Source of the DNA: Nymphaea colorata
Taxonomy: Eukaryota; Streptophyta; Magnoliopsida; Nymphaeales; Nymphaeaceae
Assembly (NCBI RefSeq): GCF_008831285.2
Contig: NC_045139.1
Span: 34,135,706-34,199,705 of the forward strand
Direction of reading: 5' to 3'
DNA: 64,000 bases
Of the stretch, positions 1 through 11,900 are shown piece by piece (position 1 is the stretch's first letter; the number at the start of each line of letters is the position of its first letter). Position numbers and translations under genes: made by a program. The notes beneath the pieces are model-generated. The model saw only the letters and a list, made by a program, of their open reading frames with translations, ran no database searches and was not told the origin of the DNA.

Positions 1-168
1 GCCTTTAAAATAAATAAGATCATCTTCTCATGCTGCCAGAAAAGCCCTGGGCCATACAGCTGATGAAACAAAGATGAGCAGCCAAAGTTGGAAAAGAGTT
101 TGGACTTGACATGGATCTCAGCAACAGCATCTCCTTGATGACAACTTTCTGCAGAAAATCCTGTATTA

Positions 169-257
169 ATGTTGTAAATATCGGTATCTATATCGTATCA
201 CTTTTATAAACCGGTATAGCGTTTCGGCCGATACGGGTATCGGCTCATGTTTATTAT
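169..257. repeat. fragment of TACGATACG-type repeat
   Basis: The stretch begins AATGTTGTAAATATCGGTATC and continues with alternating CGGTAT/GATACGG words. This resembles the terminal sequence and the interior of the complete hAT-like element at 14892-15658, whose right end read on the minus strand begins CAATGTTGTAAAAAGCG. No second terminus or target-site duplication is visible, so it is called a fragment only. Confidence 0.4.
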
Positions 258-1196
258 TATTATTATTAAAAATGATGAACCTTGGTCATCAATATTTTGC
301 CCCAAGTCTTATATGTGTATTAACTTTCAAAGGAGTTTGATGCTCGTTTAGGTAGAATTAACAAGTAGCATCATATTATCTGCTGGTCCATAGAATACTT
401 TGTTTTAAAGCCTTCAACTTGACACATTTTATGTTTATGTTAATTTTTTTAGGAAATATTAAAAAACATGTGGTATTTATATCTTAAATGTAATTATTTC
501 ATTATTAAAATCGGTTAGGCCAGGCTTAACATTGAAAAAAAAAACATATGGTATTTATATATTAAATGGAAATGGAAAAAAGTTAGATTATGTTTAGAAA
601 GAAAAGCAAAGCCAAGGGCTTTACAAAAAAGTGCAAAGAAAACCTACGAAAGACCTAGAAAATTAGTAACGTGAAAATTTTGCCAGATTAAGAAAATTTC
701 TAGGCCACATTTAAGAAACTTTTTAAATCTAAAACTTAACTATTGTGAGTTAGAGTTGCTTATTGGACTTGAGCTTCGACTGCTTTTATAATATTGTCCT
801 ATTATACGGAGCCTGACTCTGATTATATCTTGTCATGTTAGAATTCATGCCACATGTTGTTCATGGGGCCCGAACTTACTGGACCCTTCTCTCTCTGGTT
901 TTTTCTAAATAATAAAAATATTAAAAATTTTATAAATGAACTTAAGCCTCATGTATGTTTTTTTTTTTCTAATTTCTCTTTTGTTATCAAATTATAAATC
1001 TCTTAGCCTCGGCTGGTTTTCTCCATTTTTTTTATTTTAAACAATAGTTGGGAAAATTAGTTTATATGTTCGGTTGGAATTTAGCCGACTTAGTTTATTG
1101 GTGCTTGCTTGAGTGGATAACTTTTAAATAGTCTGCAGAAAATAGTCTGGAGACGTCACGTCATTTAGCGTAGCAAGGAAAAAAAACTCATATCCT

Positions 1197-1297
<101 letters not shown>

Positions 1298-2099
1298 CTT
1301 CACGTCAAATTTTAGCTAAGTAAAACGCTCGGTTGATTTGGGCCGTCCACGTGAATGGTTTATATATTTTTTATTTAAAAAACTAAAAAATCACATGAAC
1401 GGCTAGTCGAGCATATATATATATATAATTCTAACGTGTGGCAGCTACCAAATCTCTAGATTAAAAGAGTGTTGCTTTCTTCTACGAAATTCACGGGCTT
1501 TCTGAAGATAAGGATGCAAATGGATGCGACTTAGTTCAAAGGATAAGGGGAAGGAGAAGGAAGAAGAGAGGTTACCAACAAATTCAACAATCAATTCATT
1601 GTCATAATTAATCCAAAAAACGAGGGACGTTTACGTGATGAGACCATCCATGATCTTAATTTCTCCATCCTTTCTGGCCACATCATTTTTTCTCAATATC
1701 CAATTAGAAAGGCTTGGATCCTGGATTTTAGCATCGGATTTTCAGATTTAAGATCGAACCCACCTCAAATTTTGGTTCAGATCTCCTGCACCGTCCGATC
1801 CGATGATTTAAAATCCGTCTCTTTGGTGGTGAAATCTTCAACATTCAACCCAGAAAATAATTGGATTTTACCAGTTATGTGGAGCAGGATTTGAGTTGGT
1901 GACTGGCGGATCGGACTCATTGACATAATGCAGAGAACAGGACAAAGAGAATCCAGGGCAGTTCTGTAATTTTCGGTACGCTGGACACAAGAGCCACCAT
2001 TGAATCTCTTGGGAGGAACCCACAGTGGCGTCCATTAAAAGGAAATATTATGAACTGCATTATTTAATAAATCGATGAGCGACCAATGATAGGCCCTCC

Positions 2100-3450
2100 G
2101 GTGCTTCTGCTAATGAGGGTGCGTGCGGTTTTTCGTTTCTCTGTTCAATCATAGAGCGTGGGGGAGGGAGAGAAAGACGTCTCGTATTCCTTCCTCCTTC
2201 CCGGTAAGAAAGTTGTTTGGTTATATAAAGAGAGAGATTCCAATTTTGCTTAATCCTACTGTTGGTGAGACTTTGATGCTCGATTTATGTCTGTATTTAT
2301 CATATGCCTTTTCTGGTATATTGGTTTCTTGGAAATTTAGGCTGCGCCATGAAGTTCTCCTCAGTGCTGGGATTTAATGTCTGGTTTTGATATGATTTCA
2401 TCAGCTTTTGCTTTTCTTTGCCAGTGGTAAGTTGTTTTGGTTGTTTGTTTGCGATGGGTGGTCGATTTCGGTTGTTGGTTCACTTAATTGGTCTCTCTTT
2501 CTCCTTCTCTCTGAGAAGAGCTTTGGTTGGTGCAGTCTTTGATGGGTAGTGGTATTCAAGCATTCTTTTCATGAATTGAGACTGTTCGATGGAACAGAAG
2601 TTCTTGATGGTTACCTTCTTTAGTTGGTTCTGAAGAGGATTTACTTTTTCTGCTCTCTTTTTGAACCGTTTGTTTTCCTTTTTCCTTTTCGCAACCTTTC
2701 TAGGGAATCACTTTATTCGGGTTTCTGGTCAAATGGAGTCTGTTATTTTGATAATATGAATCAGAATGCATTTCTCCAGCTATTCTTCTTCCCCTTAGTG
2801 GTTAGGTATCACTCTTAGCTTTTTGGCTTTAATTGGCGAATCCATCCGTTTACAGCAAGAAAACAGAAGTCTTGATAAGATATGGGATAGTATTGGTCCT
2901 TTTCTAGTTATGGTTCCTTCCTATTTGTTATAGTCGTTCCTCTCTTTGTTGATGGGCTAATCCAGCTTTTTCTGTTTCTTGAATTTTCAGGTCACTTACC
3001 TCTTCACTGTCGATGTGAGCTGATGTCCGTGGTGTGGGGTTGAATGTAATATCCAGAAATTAGTGTTCAATACTCCGGTTCAGATCTCCATTGCTGCACA
3101 TGTAGGAGCTCGTTTGCGTGTCGGAGTTGGCCCATACGTGCCCAGATTTATTTGCCTATCACATGGCACAACCTAAAGCGATTACATGCCTCTTCCCTGG
3201 GCGAGGTTCTCCATCATCTGGGAAAGAAAGAAGATCAAGAATCTCTGGAACTGTTGCCCATAGGAAGTTGGCAGATTCCTCAAGAATTGAACTCTAGGAT
3301 GCTCTCACATTAAATTTGTGTGGATACATCTAGTTGCTTGTATCATCTCAAGTCTAGGTTTTGTTTTCTTCAGTAAGCTGATAGCGAGCTTTCTTTAGGT
3401 GGGGAGAAGTTAAGGAACTTGGTTCGCTGGTCCTAGTATTTTTAGAGATC
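2100..3450 (+). promoter_or_regulatory. spliced 5' leader of the PHR1-like gene, with uORFs
   Basis: A leader exon appears to end at 2203 (CCG followed by GTAAGA). A 787-bp intron then runs to the AG at 2989-2990, and a second leader exon covers 2991-3450 up to the ATG at 3451. The second exon holds several upstream ATGs: ATG-TGA at 3013-3018, a 6-codon ORF at 3023-3043, ATG-TAA at 3044-3049, a 44-codon ORF at 3163-3297 and a 4-codon ORF at 3299-3313. The start site of transcription is not defined; only the splice signals and the uORFs are seen directly. An alternative reading is that transcription begins inside what I call the intron. Confidence 0.55.
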
Positions 3451-6400
3451 ATGGAGAGTCACAGTGTTGAAGCTGTAAAACAAAGTGGTTCGCCTAGTGC
3501 AGCTACACAACCATTTTATGCTGGTCCAGTGCCATTTCATGATCTACCTGACATTTTATCAGATAGTGAGAATGTTTTCGGGGACAGCTTTACCTCATCT
3601 TGGCCTTCAGATGTACAACCAATCCATCCATCTTCAGCCAAAGTTCCTCACAAACTTTTAATCCGTCACAAGACCATGAATGCACACCATGGCTCAGGTA
3701 GTGCCATTTCAGATTCTTACTCGCAGAGTTTCAACACATGTTCTGTATCTTCGACGTTCTGTACCAATTTATACTTGTCAACGTCCTCATGTTCTGAGAC
3801 ATACCGGCAGCTTGGAAACCTGCCTTTCCTTCCGAATCCTACATCCCCTTCAGCAGCCTCTGTTTGCCGTTCCTCAAATTCTTTAGTAGCTGATGTCAAA
3901 GAAGATCATTGCAAGAGTGACAGCCTTGAGGACACAAGCAAGTATCTGAATTTGCCAGGAGATTGTTTAGATGGCTCGGAGAATTTCATGAACAACGGTG
4001 TCACATTTACGGAACAGATGGAATGGGATTTTATCTCAGATCAGCTTGACCTAGCAATCACAGACAACGGGAAAAATCCCGGCCTGGATGTACGTGTGTT
4101 CACATTCACACTTTTTTTGTATTAATATGAATATGACTAACTTTGGTGGACATGCCTTACTATCAAAGAAGTTTCCCAATTAGCCTATTTTCCTTAGTAT
4201 TATGTAGCTTTGGTAACAAGCACAGTTTTCCATAACTTTATTTCAGGAGATATATAAAGGGCCTCAAGCATCACTGGACGAAACAGTTGGTCCTGAATCT
4301 GGCGAATCTCAGCAGCAGCCTGACTCCATTGTATGCAGCCGAATGCATACCAGCCCCTCCAGCTCTGCAGCTGCAAGTAAGCCAAGATTGAGGTGGACCC
4401 CTGAGCTGCATGAGCGTTTCATAGAAGCTGTTAACAAGCTTGAGGGAGCTGATAGTAAGGCTACGTCTAAACAAAAGTGAAGTTGATTTTCTTTTTGGTC
4501 AAAAAATAACTTTCTTTACATAATCTGCAGAAGCTACTCCAAAGGGTATATTGAAACTCATGAACGTTGAGGGCTTAACTATCTATCATGTCAAAAGCCA
4601 CCTGCAGGTGACTATTGAGCGGTTTCATCTACTTGCTTATTTTGTTATTTGAAATGGAGGCAAAATCCTTACATTTAGATATTATATTAAATGTGCAGAA
4701 ATACCGTCTGGCCAAGTACCTCCCACAGACAAAGGAAGGTAAGATTCTATACGCAGGACATGCACATTGTTTCCAAATGTAAGCTGCTTAATGGTATCTT
4801 GACCAATACTTGTGCGAAAATAATGGACATGGTTACATTTATCAGTAGATTAGAAAAAGCTGAAGGTTTTAATGCTTACTATATATATATATATATAGAG
4901 AGAGAGAGACAGAGAGATACACCAGCATATTAGCATGTTTCAGTGGGCACAATTGCACAGCCAAAGGTTTTGATGCTTAATATGTAGAGAGATATCTGTA
5001 TTTGTCCCGTCGTTGTCAATCTAGGTGACTGGACTGCTGACCAGTTGACTGGTTTTTGTAGCCAGCTGACTAGTCCATGGCCATGTCGCAACTAGGGGTT
5101 TAGACCATGGTCTAGTCAAGTCACTATGTTGACTAGTCCCTACTGGTCAGGGAGTAGCTAGTAGATTTTGGGTGAGTTTTCTAGGTTGTTGGCAGAGTCC
5201 ATATACACATTACACATATACATGAATAGAGACCAAAAAGATAGTCTCCATGATTGCACGTGCTTCTTTGTGTGTATGTGTGTGTGTGTGTGTTTTATGT
5301 CTTTTATATGTGTATACGTATTTATTTCTTTTAACTTGGATTGACTCTAGCAAATCAGTTCTAACTGGTCTTGTTAGGTCTTGACCGACTTCTATCTGAC
5401 TGCTGCTTCAACTTAGCTTTGTCCTAGCATCTCACCTTATGTTACATTCTAAAATCTAAAGGCAGCTAGATTAATTCTACATTGGCTTTGTAGCCTACAA
5501 TAGTTTTATACTTGCTTCTGATATTTCCTAGCGTGTATTATCTAATTTTTGAACTTCAACCTGCTCCTAGCACAACACAATTGTGACTTCTTTTCATAGG
5601 TTTGCTTTAGTAAAAAATCTAAGTCACCGAAAATATGAAGTGGGTGTGAAGAAACCACGTGGAAGTATTCAGGTTTAGACAAGGATATATTAATTTTGGG
5701 TGCTGCTCTGCAATACATGCTCTGTGAATTGTATCTGAATTTGAAGATAATAACTATTTGTGATGTTTTTGCCCTGGTTTGATCAATTGCTTGGCAAACT
5801 GAGGAAACTACTGACTAGGTATTTCTTTTTTCATGTGAAGACAAAAAATCAGCAAACATGGAAGACAAGAAGAAGGCTTCAACTGATACAGAAGGAGAAC
5901 TGGTCGTTAAACGGTATGCTTTTAACACCCTTCTGCTTTTATGAAAGTTCTTGCCCATGAAAGGGATTCTTTCATGGGAAGTTGTTTCCTGTGTGAGCTG
6001 CGATGGGGTCCCGTCACCCACTCCTTGTGGATTGTTAGTATGTTGAGCCCTTCTCCACAAAGAAAGAGCCTTGTTTAATGAAAAGTGCCAAAAAGAACTG
6101 CCCTTTGAAGAAGCAGCTAGCTAAGTTGCTACTTTGCCATATCTTGGACTTAACAGAGAAAACTGTATTGGTCCTTGAAAATCCAGCTGCTTGTTGAAGT
6201 GCAGGTTTTTTTTTGTCATTGTCTATTGCATTGGCAGCTAGCAAGAACAGTCACTTTTTTTGGTCATTCTTTGAAGTTTGATGGAGACATTGAATCATCC
6301 AATTCAAAGTCAACAATGTCTTCTAGTATTGTAAGTGCATAGTACGTGCTCCACTTTCATCCAACAGCTGTTTCAGACATCACATATTTAAAAAATGTAC

Positions 6401-7223
6401 CTTTCTACTTTAGTTCCCATTGCGGGCCACTTTTTTGCCATCAAAATACTGTTATTTGACAACGTAGAAGCAAGAGGCCATATTTACATCCCATAAAAAT
6501 GGGGGGACCTTATGCACGTGTGCTTTTGCGCAGCCAACCTCAACCAATAGGTATGCACTCGGGTTTGCTGATTGTGGTTTGAGAATCAATATATTGGCCA
6601 GCAGGCCGCAACAAAAACAATCTCCACTAGCTATTTCTGATTACTCCTGCTTTGTCTTTACAAATCTGTACTTGGCAACAGGGGAATGCAAGTAACGGAG
6701 GCCCTACGGATGCAAATGGAGGTCCAGAAACAGCTTCATGAACAGCTTGAGGTGCATCTTTGTTACTCAATTTCATGTCACCTTTCCATAGTGAAGTTTT
6801 GTTGTTTCGAGGTTTCAAAGTTGAATTTCATGTTATTATGTTTACCCTTTTCTCCTATAAAATTTTTATTAGGTCCAAAGGACCCTCCAGTTAAGAATAG
6901 AAGAACATGCCCGGTACTTGCAGAAAATATTGGAACAACAGCAAAAAGCAGGCCACACATTTCTATCTTCTTGCAACTTGCAGCATCTGTCCAGTTCATC
7001 TGCTGAAGGACTAACCAGTTCAACCCCACATGCTGGTCAGGAAGCTGACTGCACTTTGTCTCCATCAACTGGTAATGCTCTGCCTGATTCCTCTACCTCA
7101 CCAAAGGGAAAAATTGAAAGGTGTTCAGATGCAAATGAGTCGGAATCAGCAGCTTGCTCTAAACGACTTCGACCGGAGGCCAAGCCTGAAGATAGTTGTG
7201 ATCATCCAGTTATTGAGAACTGA
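3451..7223 (+). CDS. PHR1-like MYB-CC transcription factor
   Basis: The protein is assembled from seven exons (3451-4089, 4247-4454, 4531-4607, 4699-4738, 5841-5913, 6682-6751, 6873-7223). All junctions are GT-AG, and the total is 485 codons plus TGA. Residues about 260-320 form one MYB/GARP-type repeat ([15 protein letters not shown] at 261-275, TPKGILKLM, then [15 protein letters not shown] from 303). Residues about 346-396 form the MYB-CC coiled coil with [18 protein letters not shown]. The N-terminal 200 residues are Ser-rich and include LPFLPNP and EQMEWDF, as in the PHR1/PHL1 subgroup. Such proteins bind the P1BS element (GNATATNC) as dimers in the nucleus and activate phosphate-starvation genes; SPX proteins restrain them. 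The start codon has G at +4. The protein is somewhat longer than Arabidopsis PHR1. The subgroup call is firm; exact orthology (PHR1 or PHL1) is not resolved. Confidence 0.93.
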
Positions 7224-7333
7224 GGCCCATTTACACTTGAAGTTCTTGTAGATGATCTTAAATTTTGCCCCTTTTAGCATTTTCAGTTGTCTGATTGGTG
7301 CAAATATTGTATATATCCCTGACCCTGAGTAGG

Positions 7334-7804
7334 ACGCTATTGGCTTAGCTATGTAACTGGATGTTCAAACAAATTGCTCCATTTAATGGCCATCACACAA
7401 ATCTTCTGCACTGTTTCCACTCACAGGTTCGGGGTAAAAAAATCAAACAGTAAACTTTTTCATAAGAAATTGCTCATGTGCTAATACATGTTCAAGCTTC
7501 TAATTGCAAGCCATTTCAGTCAGGGAGAGGACATACAATTACGTCCCATAACAATATGTGAACGCTATTGGCTTATCTACGTATCTGGATGTTGAAACCG
7601 ATTGCTTCATTTAATGCCACGATACAAATCTTCTGCACTGTTTGCACTCCATGGACTTGAGAAGAAAAAAATGCAGTATTTTCATTTATCACAATTCATA
7701 AGAAGTTTACTCATGTATTGGTACATGTCCAACTGTCCCAGCTTCTGATTGGAAGTTATTTCAGTCAGCCAGAGGACATGCAATTACATCTCATAAGAAT
7801 ATGC
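7334..7804. repeat. 228-bp tandem duplication downstream of the PHR1-like gene
   Basis: The segment starting ACGCTATTGGCTTA at 7334 is repeated from 7562. The two copies share long, diverged matches throughout: CTGGATGTT, ACAAATCTTCTGCACTGTTT, ATTTCAGTCAG and GAGGACAT, ending in CATAA-AATATG. The copies differ by scattered substitutions and small insertions. The first copy begins about 110 bp after the stop codon, so it may overlap the 3' UTR. No coding potential is seen. Confidence 0.85.
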
Positions 7805-8938
7805 TGTTAGAAGTTGTCTCTTCTCTTATTTAGGTATCCTCCGTCAAAACTTTGTATTGTTTTCATTGTTCTCCTATCAAAGAATCAGGATCTCGTAGAA
7901 GCGAATGGGCTTCTAGGGCTTTCACATGATTTTCTGCAAAATAATTTGAGGCACCAATTACATCAGAAATGAAAACAAAATATTTACAGTTTCAATGCAT
8001 CCGAGTCTCCGCCTTTCTAAAAGATCTGTCGTCCAACTTGTGCTCTGCCTGTGACAACACATATGAGTAAAATCAGCAGATAACAAAAGGTAAAATAAAG
8101 AGAAGACACCCTATCACCCTCTTTCATAATTAGAGTGCTTCAAAAGTAGATGAGAACTTAATAGGCCTTCATCAAGAAGGTATTTTGTTTCCTGTGGAAC
8201 AGGTCGAAACTAAGTACTAGTCTACGACCTACAGAGATCTATTCAGTGAGACTGGGAATGGTTTATGAAATCTATCAGCACTGGATCTGTGCTGATTTCT
8301 TGTCAGGATCTAAAATTCACAATACGATTTTTTTTCAGGTTCAATTTTTCTTAAGCTCAATCCTATCCAGACAATCCAATTTTAGCAGGTTCGACGTTGA
8401 TTAAACCTGATAACCAACATAGCTCATTAGCCCAGAACTGATCGAACCCTGTTATTATCAAAACAATTATTTCCCTTGCTGGGGGCCGAAAGTCCAACGG
8501 CCCCCAGCCCGACGCCCACTCTTACTTCTGCCAGGACTTTTAGCCCGGAACTGAACATCTTACAAACATGGTGCAATGACTTGCAATGTGGTTTATTTCT
8601 AATGACTAACACTATTGTATGTTTCCTCATGACTTGGAATACCTTTGATCAGTTATCCGACACGTCACAAGAGATCTAGTTTAAATTAGTTAGAAACTTT
8701 GACCAAACTAGACCAAGAAATTATGCCCTCCCAGATCTTCTATCTACTTCCTAACAGAACAAGCGATCACATGAGAAGACGCAGATGGAAATGACAAATG
8801 CGACTCAAAATAGAATTTAAACGTGCAGAAACTTTCAAATCATAGGTAAATAATATCAGAAGGTAAACTTTATAGCTCCCAAATTCCATCAGAATTCCTA
8901 CCTTGTCCCCAGGGCTTCTCCAGGATTAACTGGCTCAG
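7805..8938. other. intergenic stretch between convergent genes
   Basis: This lies between the tandem duplication and the stop codon of the CAX-like gene. It should contain the 3' UTR of the CAX gene (minus strand). I see no further gene. An inverted GGGGGCCG/CGGCCCCC pair near 8481-8506 could form a short hairpin. Confidence 0.5.
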
Positions 8939-11900
8939 TCAACTTCCATGAGACGGACCTAAAAATATTTCCATGGACATGAGAATCTAAAATCTTAAAT
9001 CTAAATATTATTAAAGGATACAAGGCACAATGTAAAGAACTATCTTAAAGGTTCATGATTATTGCAGATGTAGTCAAGGGAGTTACGGTTATTACTGAAG
9101 AAGGATTTCCCCTAAGAACTCACCCAGAGCCGGATCAACATGGAAAAAGAAACTTGCAGACACTATAAAGTAGCACAGGAGAAGCATCAATCCCTTGAAA
9201 TAGTTAGAAGTGCCCTCCTACAATAAAACCATAATAGATAATAAACAACACGAATAAAACCACATAGTAACTAGCAATCAGAAGTGAGCCATCAGTATGT
9301 TGTTCAGTTTGATAGTTATCCAAAGTATAAACCTAGAAAAGAGACTGAGGAGTTATGAATACATGGCGGCAATAATTATAAGGGCCCACACACACACCAT
9401 AAGTAGAGAGAGAGAGAGAAAGATAAACGTATAATCACCAGCCCAATTATCAAAACTTGGAGGGAGAAATGAAAACTTCGACAATGAAAAATCATCCTTA
9501 ATCCATCATGAAGTGAAGAATATTCATGCATAGATTTATGTAATAGCATCACAATGCATCTTAAAATTTAAAGTTGCACATAGCAGGGTATTTAAGCATC
9601 CCTGTTGTTATCAAAAAAATTATTTTGCAATTTCCTTGCTAACCAATATAGCTCATTAGCTACTTATCATTTTTTGAGTTGCATCGAAAGGCTGATTATT
9701 TTCTCAGATAAATGTAGCTTTGTTTCTTATAAGCTATTGACAGTATGATAATGTACTCCGTACCTATTGAAAACACTAAATTAATCAATAAATCAATGGA
9801 TATATTTATTGTTTTTTAACAATCCTTAAATTTATGCCTTCAACAAACCTGAAGCATGAATGCCACCACGAGAACCGTCATAAAAAGTGTAGCAGTCTCA
9901 AATATTTGGAAATTGAGGTCCATCGGCTGTCCCATGCACCATCCAATGACCACACAGAAAGGAATCTGTGATTAAATTAATCATGTTAATAATGAAAAAA
10001 TTATTTAATAAGCAAAATAATAAACTAATTAGGAAGGCAACCACAACCGTATTAAGTTCTTGGGTAAAGTCACACCAAAGAAGAGTAATAGCATGAAAGG
10101 TCAAGGTTTATGATTGTGGCATTGTGCACAAAAGACATGCAGGAGTTTCCTAATCGTATGTATGCCCATGGAGGATATTGCACCCATAGGATCAACTGAT
10201 CTAGTACATCAATGGAACCAAATTAACTTTGCATTTAAAATTCGTAAGCAATGGACACCAATTAATTTGCAAATTTGCTTGCCATGGAGTTGCTGTGGCT
10301 ACGTGTAAGCCAAAAAGTTGGTAAAATGATTGGTGCTTACCAATTTAACACTTGTTTATGTTTCTAAATATATGCAGTTCCAACAAACACCCAGCTCATA
10401 GAAGATGACAGCAGTTCTTTGTAAGTTCAGAAATGATGGTTATGAACGGTAGTGTTTCAGGAAAATGGACCAGCCACCGTTTCAAAGGAAAAAACATGTA
10501 TCACTGACACTTTTCTATGCAACAGCAACAATAAATCATAGTGAAAATGGATATTTTTATTGGTCATTCAAATCCATAAAAACCAGAAAAAAATATGAAA
10601 AATCAAGCATATAATGGTTGTCCAAATGATTAAAAAATGAATCAACAATTAGTAGAAACAAGTTTAGAATCCGTGTACACAATTTGCTTCCAAGAAAATT
10701 GCTGCTAAATTTGGTCTTCTTGATAAGAATATAAACAACCACATAGTTTCTTTCTATGGACATGACAGTCATTAAAATTGAAGGAGTATCTTTGAAGACC
10801 ATAGTCCATACTGCTAGTAATAAGACAAATATGAATCAGCTGCATTCTTGTAGGATGACAAAGATATTATAAAATTGAAACATGGCTCTATTGCACTATT
10901 TCTTAGTTGAATCCAAAGCAGAATGAGAAAATCTTATCACTGCCTTGCAGTCAAATGGACAAAATTCTGAAATAATATCCATTCTTTCCATGTCAATTAT
11001 CAATATATTAAATGCAAGTTCTTACAGTCTATAAGGGCATTTAACAGCTTAAGTCAGAGGAAGTTTGTCTTGAAGCCTTAATTGGAAAAACAAATAATAA
11101 AAATAAAAAATTAGAAAAAGGAAGTTTAAGAGGGATAAAATGGACAAGCAAAAGTAAGTGGGGAACGAGGAAAAAAAAATCCTAAGCTGCTGATGACTGA
11201 TCTTATGACACTTTCACCTGATAAGCTTAAGTTATATGATTTAGCTATTTCTTCTAATGACTTCTAATAAAGGAACAGTAGTTGTGGCAGAATCAGTAAG
11301 GAATAGCAAAATCAACAAATTTGCAACAAAAAGTTGAAAACCGCCATAAGTCATTGAAACAGAAGCCTAAACAAAAAAAGTGATTGATGGAAAGAATTTA
11401 TGAGGCAAATGTTTGATAGTCACCACAAACATTGATATCTGTGTAGATGAACCAATTGCAACTCCCAATGAAATATCCTACAGTAAGAAGAAAGAAAAAG
11501 AAACAAAATTACTCGGCATCAGTAAGACCTTTAGAAAACAAAAAATTTATTAGAAGGACTAGTATCAACTTGACCACTATATATATAATTATATATATAT
11601 ATACACATATATATATATGTGTGTGTGTGTGTGTGTATATAAAAGAATCCGAATCAACATACAAGTTTGTCTTTCATGGCAAACATAATGGCACTTGTAT
11701 GTTCTGCAGCATTCCCCACAATAGGCAGCAGAATAACACTGATAAAAGCAATTGGCATTTCCAATGATTCAGAAGCTCCCTGCTAAGCAAGAAAGAACAT
11801 CAGCCTTAACATTTCAGTTCTTCATATACAATAGACAGTAAATTGCAAGAGAACCCGCACAAAATTAACACTGACAGGGAATTTGATTGAAGGAAAGATA

